Assembly (NCBI GenBank): GCA_900320405.1
Contig: OOHM01000003.1
Coordinates: forward strand, 23,640-87,639
Source of the DNA: an uncultured Pseudomonadota bacterium
Lineage (GTDB): Bacteria; Pseudomonadota; Alphaproteobacteria; Rs-D84
Direction: 5' to 3'
Length of the DNA: 64,000 nt
Shown here: piece after piece, positions 26,605 to 33,453 of the stretch
Layout of the letters: each line of letters starts with the position of its first letter
Numbering within the stretch: the first letter of the stretch is position 1
Made by a program: the position numbers and the translations under genes
The notes under the pieces: generated by a model
Told to the model about the DNA's origin: nothing
Databases searched by the model: none
What the model saw: the letters and a program-made list of their open reading frames with translations, nothing else

Positions 26605-26631
26605 GCCACACGAAGCCTTGGCGAAGTGTGG
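26605..26631 (-). repeat. Hairpin repeat abutting the tRNA-Leu(UAA) CCA end
   Basis: CACTTCGCCAAGGCTTCGTG, then TGGC, begins directly at the CCA of tRNA-Leu(UAA). Almost the same sequence occurs at 36747-36769 directly behind the copied CCA of tRNA-Pro(GGG). CACAC/GTGTG and GCC/GGC can pair, so it is a small imperfect hairpin. Confidence 0.65.
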
Positions 26632-26715
26632 TGGGGATAGTGGGACTTGAACCCACACGGTCGCAATGACCAAAGGATTTTAAGTCCTCAGCGTCTACCA
26701 TTCCGCCATATCCCC
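26629..26715 (-). tRNA. tRNA-Leu(UAA)
   Basis: 87 nt with a long variable arm, typical of tRNA-Leu. Acceptor GGGGATA/TATCCCC, anticodon stem GAGGA/TCCTT with loop CTTAAAA (anticodon TAA), T-arm GGTTCAAGTCC, encoded CCA at 26629-26631. Confidence 0.96.
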
Positions 26716-26731
26716 GTGTTGACCGCGTGAT

Positions 26732-26760
26732 ATAATACCAGTATGTTTTTCCGCGTGCAA
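26732..26760 (-). promoter_or_regulatory. Promoter of tRNA-Leu(UAA)-tRNA-Val
   Basis: On the minus strand TTGCAC (26755-26760), 17 nt, TATTAT (26732-26737), about 20 nt before the tRNA. Confidence 0.75.
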
Positions 26761-26785
26761 GAAAAAAATTAAACATATTTTCCAC

Positions 26786-26814
26786 TTGCAAAATCTTTGA
26801 AATTGTTTTATTAT
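26786..26814 (+). promoter_or_regulatory. Promoter of tRNA-Leu(CAG)-tRNA-Ala
   Basis: TTGCAA (26786-26791), 17 nt, TATTAT (26809-26814), about 15 nt before the tRNA. It diverges from the minus-strand tRNA promoter in the same 110-bp gap. Confidence 0.75.
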
Positions 26815-26828
26815 TGGCGGTGCCTTGT

Positions 26829-26913
26829 GGGCATATGGCGGAATTGGTAGACGCGCTAGTTTCAGGTACTAGTGGGGCAACCCTTGGAAGTTCGAGTCTT
26901 CTTATGCCCACCA
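26829..26913 (+). tRNA. tRNA-Leu(CAG)
   Basis: 85 nt with long variable arm. Acceptor GGGCATA/TATGCCC, anticodon stem CTAGT/ACTAG with loop TTCAGGT (anticodon CAG), T-arm AGTTCGAGTCT, discriminator A26910 and CCA at 26911-26913. Confidence 0.96.
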
Positions 26914-26941
26914 TCCGTCTTTGCAAGGCAAAGTCGCGATA
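26911..26941 (+). repeat. Hairpin repeat abutting the tRNA-Leu(CAG) CCA end
   Basis: CCATCCGTCTTTGCAAGGC, then AAAGTCGCGAT. Same family as 26463-26494, here with a better CTTTGC/GCAAAG stem. It fills most of the 36-nt spacer to tRNA-Ala. Confidence 0.65.
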
Positions 26942-26949
26942 GCAGTTTT

Positions 26950-27025
26950 GGGGTTGTAGCTCAGTTGATAGAGCGCTACGTTCGCATCGTAGAGGTCGTG
27001 GGTTTGAGTCCCATCAGCTCCACCA
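26950..27025 (+). tRNA. tRNA-Ala(CGC)
   Basis: 76 nt. Acceptor GGGGTTG/CAGCTCC (one G-T pair), anticodon stem CTACG/CGTAG with loop TTCGCAT (anticodon CGC), T-arm GGTTTGAGTCC, CCA at 27023-27025. Reads the GCG alanine codon. Confidence 0.96.
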
Positions 27026-27034
27026 TAAATCAAG

Positions 27035-27059
27035 AAATCGGGTTTGTCCCGATTTTTTT
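27035..27059 (+). terminator. Terminator after tRNA-Ala
   Basis: Stem AAATCGGG/CCCGATTT with a 5-nt loop and a T run of seven. Confidence 0.85.
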
Positions 27060-27098
27060 ATTCTATATCGTATAAAATTTTGATATAATTTGTTCTGT

Positions 27099-28208
27099 AT
27101 GAGAGGGTTTTATCGAATATTTTGTTTAATGGGTGCGTTTGCACCGTCTGTTTTGTGGGCAGATTTATTGCCCGGTGGTGTTGTGCCGTTTCCAGATGTG
27201 CCGATTATGCCGGTGGAACACATTTCCAAGTATTCTGGTGGTTGGTTGACGCCGACCGCGTTTCCAAAAACCGCAGATGATTTAAGTTTTACGGACCGAA
27301 TGGCGCTAAAATCCAAGGCATATGAACCTTTTCGGGATTTAAGTGCGTATCACGATTTGGTGGTCGAAGGTGAAGAACATTTTATTGAACGTCAAATGGC
27401 ATTGGCGGAAATTGAACGCTTGGCGGACTATGAAGATATGCCGTTGGATGAATATTGTGATAATTATCCGTTGGACGATGAAAATTGCATCCAAAACCCG
27501 GGCGCATGGAACGATGTTATTGATGTTGCCGATGAATACGAATATGGAACCGAATATGCTGGTGTAACGATTGGCGGTGGCGCAGTGATTGCAAACAATA
27601 AAACGCGTGGCGGGTCGTGCTATCCGGCGGCAAAAAATAAATATTTCAAAAATCAAATTTTAACAACGGGTCGGTACGAAGGTGTGTCGCCGGCATTTGA
27701 AAAGGCGTTAATAACCGTTTTTCGCAAGGAAGGCAAATGCGGAATAATAGAAGGCGATCCATGCGGCTATACTTGCTTTGGCATAGGGCAAAATTGCATG
27801 GGGCGGCAATTGGGAATAAATGTACGCAACCTTACCCGTGCAGATGCCGAAAATATATATTATGAACATTTTTGGAAAAAATATAATATCGGTATATTGC
27901 CCGATGTTATTTCGGGTGATTTGTTCTTGGCAATGATGGCCAGCGGCCCACAGACAGGAATCGCGCAATTTAGAAAATTTTTGGGGTTGCCGTATGGGTA
28001 TCAATTGGATGAAAGTGTTGCAAATGCGGTCGCAAATTATAATGGCGATATTCATAACAGGTGGCTGGATATGCGTAAGCAATTCCTGATTCAGGTTGCC
28101 GCAAAAAAATATAATAACCGGGTGTTAAATGGATGGATGCGTGGTATAAAATTAAAGCGTGAAAACGGATGCCACGTTATTCCAAAAGATCCGTTATTTC
28201 GTCAATAA
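27099..28208 (+). CDS. Secreted GH108-type lysozyme with an N-terminal DLSFTDR segment
   Basis: 369 residues from the ATG at 27099. Signal peptide about 1-20. Residues 55-85 (FPKTADDLSFTDRMALKSK and YEPFRDLSAY) closely match a segment of the exported protein at 30554-32266. From about residue 198 comes a GH108-like muramidase domain: FRKEGK with the expected catalytic Glu211, GYTCFGIG, a conserved aromatic stretch EHFWKKYNI and ASGPQTGIAQFRKFLG. GH108 enzymes are mostly phage lysozymes cutting peptidoglycan; here a signal peptide and no phage neighbours suggest a host envelope role. A TATAAT at 27084-27089 places transcription close to the ATG, and no ribosome site is visible, so the mRNA may be leaderless. 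Confidence 0.78.
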   Translation: MRGFYRIFCLMGAFAPSVLWADLLPGGVVPFPDVPIMPVEHISKYSGGWLTPTAFPKTADDLSFTDRMALKSKAYEPFRDLSAYHDLVVEGEEHFIERQMALAEIERLADYEDMPLDEYCDNYPLDDENCIQNPGAWNDVIDVADEYEYGTEYAGVTIGGGAVIANNKTRGGSCYPAAKNKYFKNQILTTGRYEGVSPAFEKALITVFRKEGKCGIIEGDPCGYTCFGIGQNCMGRQLGINVRNLTRADAENIYYEHFWKKYNIGILPDVISGDLFLAMMASGPQTGIAQFRKFLGLPYGYQLDESVANAVANYNGDIHNRWLDMRKQFLIQVAAKKYNNRVLNGWMRGIKLKRENGCHVIPKDPLFRQ

Positions 28209-28244
28209 ACAAAGGTCGCATATTGCAACCTTTTTATCAAATTA

Positions 28245-28562
28245 TTATCTTAATCCCAATGCGCGACAACATGATGATGCGGCGGTTTTCCAATCGGAAT
28301 ATTGTTTTTCAGGATTGCGCAGGTCGCGCCAACCCTGCCACCCGGAGCATGTTTTTTTTGTGCCTGTGCCGGTGCATTTTACATATCGGCGCAGTGAACA
28401 TGTTTGATTTGACAGTTTGCCCAAATCGGTGGTGCACTTTACAACGACATTTTGATTTTTTGCATCATCTTTACCCAATTCTTTGGAAGATATAACCTGG
28501 TATGCATTGGCGGACATAATGGTTGCCATAACTAATATAAATGCGGTAAAAAATCTTTTCAT
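28245..28562 (-). CDS. Small secreted Cys-rich protein
   Basis: 105 residues from the ATG at 28560-28562, with a GGGGGC ribosome-like site upstream. Signal peptide about 1-20 (ends SANA-YQVISS). The mature part holds six Cys (VKCTTD, TCSLRRYVKC, KTCSGW, SCCRALG) and is basic. No family recognised. It lies last in a row of four minus-strand genes and converges with the lysozyme gene. Confidence 0.7.
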   Translation of the reverse strand: MKRFFTAFILVMATIMSANAYQVISSKELGKDDAKNQNVVVKCTTDLGKLSNQTCSLRRYVKCTGTGTKKTCSGWQGWRDLRNPEKQYSDWKTAASSCCRALGLR

Positions 28563-28627
28563 TTTTAAGCCCCCTATTCTGTTCTTTTTCATTCTATAAG
28601 AAATTTTGCGAAATTACAACAGGTTTT

Positions 28628-30547
28628 TTATCGGCTCGTTGATGCATCCGTCGCGGTTGACCACGGTTCATCATTCATAACCAACCAATACAGTTCTTGA
28701 TTTTCGGTATCGGGGTTGCGGATTATTGGACGCACGACATAAATATCGACATCACAGGCGTGGCGACCGGAATCGTTTTGAACCTCGGTCAGGTCTTGAT
28801 AAAACTTCTGTGCAAAATCCATCGCCTGAAGGTACGCAGTGTCGTCGTCACGCGCACTGGTTGAATTACCCGCCCACATCAGCCACATACCATAATTGAC
28901 AACATTGTCTTGGCCTTCGATTGAATCGGCCGAGAGTAATAACAGCGGTTCCATTTTAATTCCGTTTGAAAATTCGTCTGTTTCGGTATCCGCCCAGTCA
29001 TAGAATCCGCCAACAATTCCCAATACAAAATTCAGTGCCGCCAAATCTTCGCCAACGCGTGCCACACGACCAATATTTCGCATGGTGGAATGGAACAGCC
29101 AATCGCGGGCGTGCCCGGATGTTGATGCCTGGCGCGCAACCCGAGCGGCGCGATCCAAAGTTTTGGTGCCGGTGTTTGCGGCCCTGATGCTTTGACCGAT
29201 ATTTTTTGCACCCCGATACGTGCGGGTAATAACATTTCCGGTCTGCGGGACATTTCGAAACGCCTTTAATTCTTTGGAATATTTTATCATATCTTTTAAT
29301 GCGTCATACTCTTTGACATATTCGGCGACATTTTTATCGGCCCGTGCCATTTCCGCCATTGTTTTTTCAATTTCACCAATATTTTTACGATTTTGCGCGA
29401 TGAATTTTTCTATTTTTTCAATATCTTCGACTTTGTCAATTCCTTGACCGGCTTTGCCAAGTTTCCACATATTTTGAGATTTTAATCTTTTTGCATTTTC
29501 TAATTGTTGGGCAATTCTTTCATACTTTTTTGAATTTTTTGGAATTTTTGCCAACGTCTGTTCAAGTTTTTCAATGTTGCGAATAGATTTTGCAAAATCA
29601 TTCATATTGTCGATTTCTTTGGTGTATTTTGCAACTTGTAAAGAATGGCGCAGGTATTTTTGAACCGATTCAATTTTAACCAGTGCCTTTAATGAACTGC
29701 GTAGCCTGGATGCGGTGCGTGTGGCGCGGGCGCCCTTGGCGGCACCGGATGCGGCGGCATAGCCACCATATGATACTATGGACAGTGCGATGTCAACTAC
29801 GACCTCGGCCACGGAAATCCATTTCAGGTTTCTGTCACCCGCAATGTAATAATTATTGTCATCGTCATCCAAATTTGCGGTGTGGTCGTGAATAACATTA
29901 TGAACCATAGAATTATTTATTTTGGCACCTATTCCGGTTTTTGTAGAACACCAACCGTCCGCATTATGCGGGTACAAATTGCCGATGTTTTCTTTAACCC
30001 ATTTCATTGAAACAGTGTTGTTTTTGTCGCGTCCGACAAATTCGCGCAATGCACCGGATTGTGTGACCATAATTCCATACCACGCCGGGTCGGTGTTCAC
30101 CCATGTTGCAGTTGGGTCGGTTGCACTGATTGCCGGATTTGGGTCGTTTGTTGGTAATTCGCGTTTGGTGGCCAGTGCGAATCTTTGGTCCAAAACTTTG
30201 ACTTGGGTTTCATAGTTTATATCAATTGTTCGACCGCCCGGAAAAGTATATCTTATTGGCATAAAAACCGTATCCAATTCGTCGGCATCTGCAATTTCCG
30301 GACAGGATAGAACGGCACCCAGGGCCTCGGGCGATTGCAGGATATCATAAACCCATTCGCGAATAACATCGCGATCATCGTCTTCGGAAACCATATACGC
30401 GTTTTCGCGCAGTGCATTATTAAATTCGGCGGTGGCACATTCTGAATTAACGCGTCCCGTAATATTTAACAATTCCGCCGTTGTGTTTATATCCCCCGCC
30501 GCAAACGCAGTAAGGGGAAAGAGAAGGAAAAATAATAATTTAATCAT
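28628..30547 (-). CDS. Large exported protein with coiled-coil middle, unknown function
   Basis: 639 residues. Signal peptide 1-16 (MIKLLFFLLFPLTAFA). Residues 20-235 form a globular acidic part; around 240-265 is a hydrophobic Ala/Gly-rich stretch (VVVDIALSIVSYGGYAAAS) that may insert in a membrane. Residues 290-440 are Lys/Glu-rich coiled coil (KNIGEIEKTMAEMARADK). The C-terminal 120 residues include a second hydrophobic patch (LNFVLGIVGGFYDW). No family recognised. It starts 6 nt after the upstream gene stops, so the two are co-transcribed. Confidence 0.72.
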   Translation of the reverse strand: MIKLLFFLLFPLTAFAAGDINTTAELLNITGRVNSECATAEFNNALRENAYMVSEDDDRDVIREWVYDILQSPEALGAVLSCPEIADADELDTVFMPIRYTFPGGRTIDINYETQVKVLDQRFALATKRELPTNDPNPAISATDPTATWVNTDPAWYGIMVTQSGALREFVGRDKNNTVSMKWVKENIGNLYPHNADGWCSTKTGIGAKINNSMVHNVIHDHTANLDDDDNNYYIAGDRNLKWISVAEVVVDIALSIVSYGGYAAASGAAKGARATRTASRLRSSLKALVKIESVQKYLRHSLQVAKYTKEIDNMNDFAKSIRNIEKLEQTLAKIPKNSKKYERIAQQLENAKRLKSQNMWKLGKAGQGIDKVEDIEKIEKFIAQNRKNIGEIEKTMAEMARADKNVAEYVKEYDALKDMIKYSKELKAFRNVPQTGNVITRTYRGAKNIGQSIRAANTGTKTLDRAARVARQASTSGHARDWLFHSTMRNIGRVARVGEDLAALNFVLGIVGGFYDWADTETDEFSNGIKMEPLLLLSADSIEGQDNVVNYGMWLMWAGNSTSARDDDTAYLQAMDFAQKFYQDLTEVQNDSGRHACDVDIYVVRPIIRNPDTENQELYWLVMNDEPWSTATDASTSR

Positions 30548-30553
30548 TTTTTT

Positions 30554-32266
30554 CTAATAAATTTCTATTGTGCCAGGCTTACAACTTGTTTCATCTGTAG
30601 AATCCCCACCAATACAAATTGCTTTATAAGGTTTTAAGTCGGTATATCCTGTGTGTCCGGCATTCGGCAATTTATCTATGAACAACCACCAATCGCGCGA
30701 GTGCGAAGAATCGCATTCGTTTGATATATTTGATATATCGTTTTGGATTTCACTGATGAATGTTTCTACATCACCTTTACTTAATTCTAATCTTGCCGGA
30801 AATCCGCTTGCCCGGTCGCTTGCGACAAGTTCGCCAAAATTAGAATAACCGTAAAATACATCAGGGTTAATTTTTTCTTTGAATAATTTTGTTATTATTC
30901 CCGTGTTTGGATAAGAGTATGCACCAATACAGTTAGATATCCCCCTTTGATTTGTTCGACAGTATTTAGACCAGTTGCTAAGAGCGGATTTACCATCTTT
31001 GTGTATAACTCTTACGGCCGCCGTATTTTTGGCAAGGCAATACCACACGATAAACCGGTCTTCGCCATCATCACAGTATTTGGAAATGTCTTTTCCGTTA
31101 TCGCATACGCATTTGCCGGATTCTTCATGGGTGTTTGGAACCACAGTGCATGCGCAATTCGCGTCCATATACGCTGGGTCGGTACAGGTATTTGTGGTTG
31201 GGTTTGGGTTGGGTCCAATTTCGCCACCGTTGTTATTGTCACCATTGTTATTGCCGCCGCCAGGGGTGCCGGGACGTACGCATTTGTTGTTTTGTTCTTC
31301 GTATCCGGCATTACACGTGCATTTCGCATAAAATGTTTTATCGTCGCGGTCGTTTGGTGAAATTGTAAACGAAGTTTTGCAATCGGTTAACGCCGCATCG
31401 GTGCACCACGCCGTACATGTTCCATTTTGACGCGTGGGTGTGCACGAAACGGTTGCGCCACGTCCCGTCAAGTATGTTGCCGGGCATCCCTTGGCCCCGG
31501 CACCGATATAATTTATCGTATGTGTCAATACCGATTTCATACGTTCATAGTATTCGTCTTCGGTTTCAAATTTTGGTGTTTTATATGCATTCAAATTCTT
31601 GTATGGTTCATATCCCGCGGTTGTGTTTGCCAACCGATCGGTAAATGACAAATCGTTAACGGTTTTTGGAAAATTCGCCGGGGTAATTGTTGCGGCCGCG
31701 GTTGTCACGCGTTGCATCCGTTCTAATTCCGCCGTGCGTTCATCCGTCGCGATTTCATAATCGGTTTTTGTTTGTTTGAACGGGTTTTCAATTTGTATCG
31801 TGTTTTGTTTTTGTTGTACCGGAATCACGATGTTATTCGTGGACACATTGCCGTATGTTTTTTTATAATTTTCAAACACAGAATCAATGTATCCGCCGCA
31901 CGATGTCGCAAAATTATGTCCCGGTAATTGTGACAATTGCACCATAACAATCGGGCGCACATCCGCGATGCGCAGATTTGAACAATTACCGCGATTCGCA
32001 CAATATTCGGAAACCAAGTTTTGAACGATTCGGTTGCAATCGCCACTGGTCAAATCTGGTCCGGTGACATAAATTGGTGTTGGAAATCGTTGGTTGTACG
32101 GACTGTTCGGTGTCCAAAATGGATTTGATGAATATTTGTTTACCGATTGAATTTCGCCATATTTTGACATAACCATCGGGGCGTTTTGCGCGGCATGGGC
32201 GTTGCAACCAACGACACCGCACAGCGCCACGATAGATGTGGCAAAAATGTGATTATATTTAATCAA
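30554..32266 (-). CDS. Secreted multi-domain Cys-rich protein sharing a segment with the GH108 lysozyme
   Basis: 570 residues. The start appears to be TTG at 32264-32266, with AAAGGA 8 nt upstream; the signal peptide (about 1-25, ends CNAHA-AQNAP) begins there and no ATG is available before residue 31. Residues 199-230 (FPKTVNDLSFTDRLA, YEPYKNLNAY) match the lysozyme at 27099. Residues 255-335 hold EGF-like Cys spacing; an Asn/Gly-rich linker (GGGNNNGDNNNGG) follows, then another Cys-rich part and a globular C-terminus. Unknown function. Second gene of an operon headed by a prepilin peptidase, 25 nt away. Confidence 0.72.
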   Translation of the reverse strand: MIKYNHIFATSIVALCGVVGCNAHAAQNAPMVMSKYGEIQSVNKYSSNPFWTPNSPYNQRFPTPIYVTGPDLTSGDCNRIVQNLVSEYCANRGNCSNLRIADVRPIVMVQLSQLPGHNFATSCGGYIDSVFENYKKTYGNVSTNNIVIPVQQKQNTIQIENPFKQTKTDYEIATDERTAELERMQRVTTAAATITPANFPKTVNDLSFTDRLANTTAGYEPYKNLNAYKTPKFETEDEYYERMKSVLTHTINYIGAGAKGCPATYLTGRGATVSCTPTRQNGTCTAWCTDAALTDCKTSFTISPNDRDDKTFYAKCTCNAGYEEQNNKCVRPGTPGGGNNNGDNNNGGEIGPNPNPTTNTCTDPAYMDANCACTVVPNTHEESGKCVCDNGKDISKYCDDGEDRFIVWYCLAKNTAAVRVIHKDGKSALSNWSKYCRTNQRGISNCIGAYSYPNTGIITKLFKEKINPDVFYGYSNFGELVASDRASGFPARLELSKGDVETFISEIQNDISNISNECDSSHSRDWWLFIDKLPNAGHTGYTDLKPYKAICIGGDSTDETSCKPGTIEIY

Positions 32267-32291
32267 TCCCCCTATCCTTTTATATCGTCCA

Positions 32292-32771
32292 TTATAACAA
32301 AAATGCGGTTATAATCAAAGATAAAATTCCACCGATTATGAAAAAAGGTGCAAATGGAATAAATTTTTGCTTCTTGCGATAGCCCCAAGCCGCACCGAAT
32401 ATGCATGCAAACACCAATGCAATGGCCAATCCCTGCGGTCCACACCACAATCCCCCGACGCCAATCAATTTTATATCACCCATACCAATTGGGGTGTCGC
32501 CCCCGGGATTTCGTTTGGTGATTATGCGATCGAATATCAAACCGATTATTGCCGCCATAATGTATCCAAATGTCATACCCAAAATGCCCGCGCCTATATC
32601 ATGTGGCCATGGGAAAAATGTCGTTAAAATTGCCCCGATTATCATCAATGGGAAAAGATACGCATCCGGTATAATACGTCGTCGCATATCGGCCGCGCCA
32701 ATTTTGAATGCCAAATAAATGGCCAGTGTAATCAGCAATATGAATGTTGCATAAAATATGTATGAAAACAT
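32292..32771 (-). CDS. Prepilin peptidase, minimal CpaA/TadV-type (A24)
   Basis: 159 residues from the ATG at 32769-32771. Six hydrophobic segments. The two catalytic aspartates of A24 peptidases are visible: Asp in AADMRRRIIPD after the first helix and GMGDIKL (GxGD motif). There is no N-terminal methyltransferase domain, as in CpaA/TadV forms. It would cleave type IV prepilin-like leaders on the cytoplasmic face. No pilin, ATPase or secretin is in the window; the genes behind it encode ordinary signal-peptide proteins, so its substrates are elsewhere or unrecognised. Confidence 0.85.
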   Translation of the reverse strand: MFSYIFYATFILLITLAIYLAFKIGAADMRRRIIPDAYLFPLMIIGAILTTFFPWPHDIGAGILGMTFGYIMAAIIGLIFDRIITKRNPGGDTPIGMGDIKLIGVGGLWCGPQGLAIALVFACIFGAAWGYRKKQKFIPFAPFFIIGGILSLIITAFLL

Positions 32772-32847
32772 TATTTCCCCCTTGCGTTTCGAATCGGTTT
32801 TATGATACACTTATCATATCATATAAAGCGAGTAAGGTTTATAGAAA

Positions 32848-33432
32848 ATGAGCAAATCTTGGGACAGTAATATTTTGAAGAAATTAAAGGCCCTTGTGGG
32901 CAAGGGTTTATCAACCGCGGAAATCGGCAAAAGATTGGGGATTTCCAAGAATGCGGTTGTTGGTAAATTACATCGTATGGGGTGGAATTCGGGTGCGAAC
33001 GAATCGGTCGACACCAAATCCAAGAAAGAAGCGGTGAAAAAAACGTCGACCAAAGCGGCGCCTAAAAAGGCCACGGCGGCAAAACCTGTTAAACCGGCCC
33101 GTGTCACCAAAGACACAAAAGATGTTAAATCGGTATCAAAATCTGGGGGCAAGGTTTCGGCGGCAAAAAAGGCATTAAAGGTTGCCGCAGAAGACAAACC
33201 ACAAAAAACGGTTGGACGCCCCATTGCGACACGCGGCGCAAATGTGCATCAACGCATTGTGCAACACGCATTGGAAATGGCGAATCTTAAACCGAATCAG
33301 TGTCGGTGGCCGATTGGTGATCCGGATTCCGAAGATTTTCATTTTTGTGGAAAAACCGTGTTTGTTGGTAAACCGTATTGCTATGAACACTGTAAACAGG
33401 CGTATCAATTTACACCGCCAAAGAAAAAGTAA
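32848..33432 (+). CDS. gcrA: GcrA cell-cycle regulator
   Basis: 194 residues. N-terminal helix-turn-helix (LSTAEIGKRLGISKNAVVGK) for DNA binding; a long Lys/Ala-rich linker from about 50 to 145; the C-terminal GcrA box NQCRWPIGDPDSEDFHFCGK and a final CYEHC. In Caulobacter, GcrA binds sigma70 RNA polymerase and activates promoters carrying methylated GANTC sites. The protein family is restricted to Alphaproteobacteria, making this the best taxonomic marker here. The linker is more basic and repetitive than I would expect. AAGG precedes the start; a 684-residue protein follows after 21 nt. Confidence 0.95.
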   Translation: MSKSWDSNILKKLKALVGKGLSTAEIGKRLGISKNAVVGKLHRMGWNSGANESVDTKSKKEAVKKTSTKAAPKKATAAKPVKPARVTKDTKDVKSVSKSGGKVSAAKKALKVAAEDKPQKTVGRPIATRGANVHQRIVQHALEMANLKPNQCRWPIGDPDSEDFHFCGKTVFVGKPYCYEHCKQAYQFTPPKKK

Positions 33433-33453
33433 TGTTGTGGGGGCCATAAAATA

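Noticed and set aside
27099..32771. Prophage remnant, because of the GH108 lysozyme
   Set aside because: No capsid, tail, terminase or integrase gene; the lysozyme has a signal peptide and its neighbours are exported proteins with ordinary promoters.
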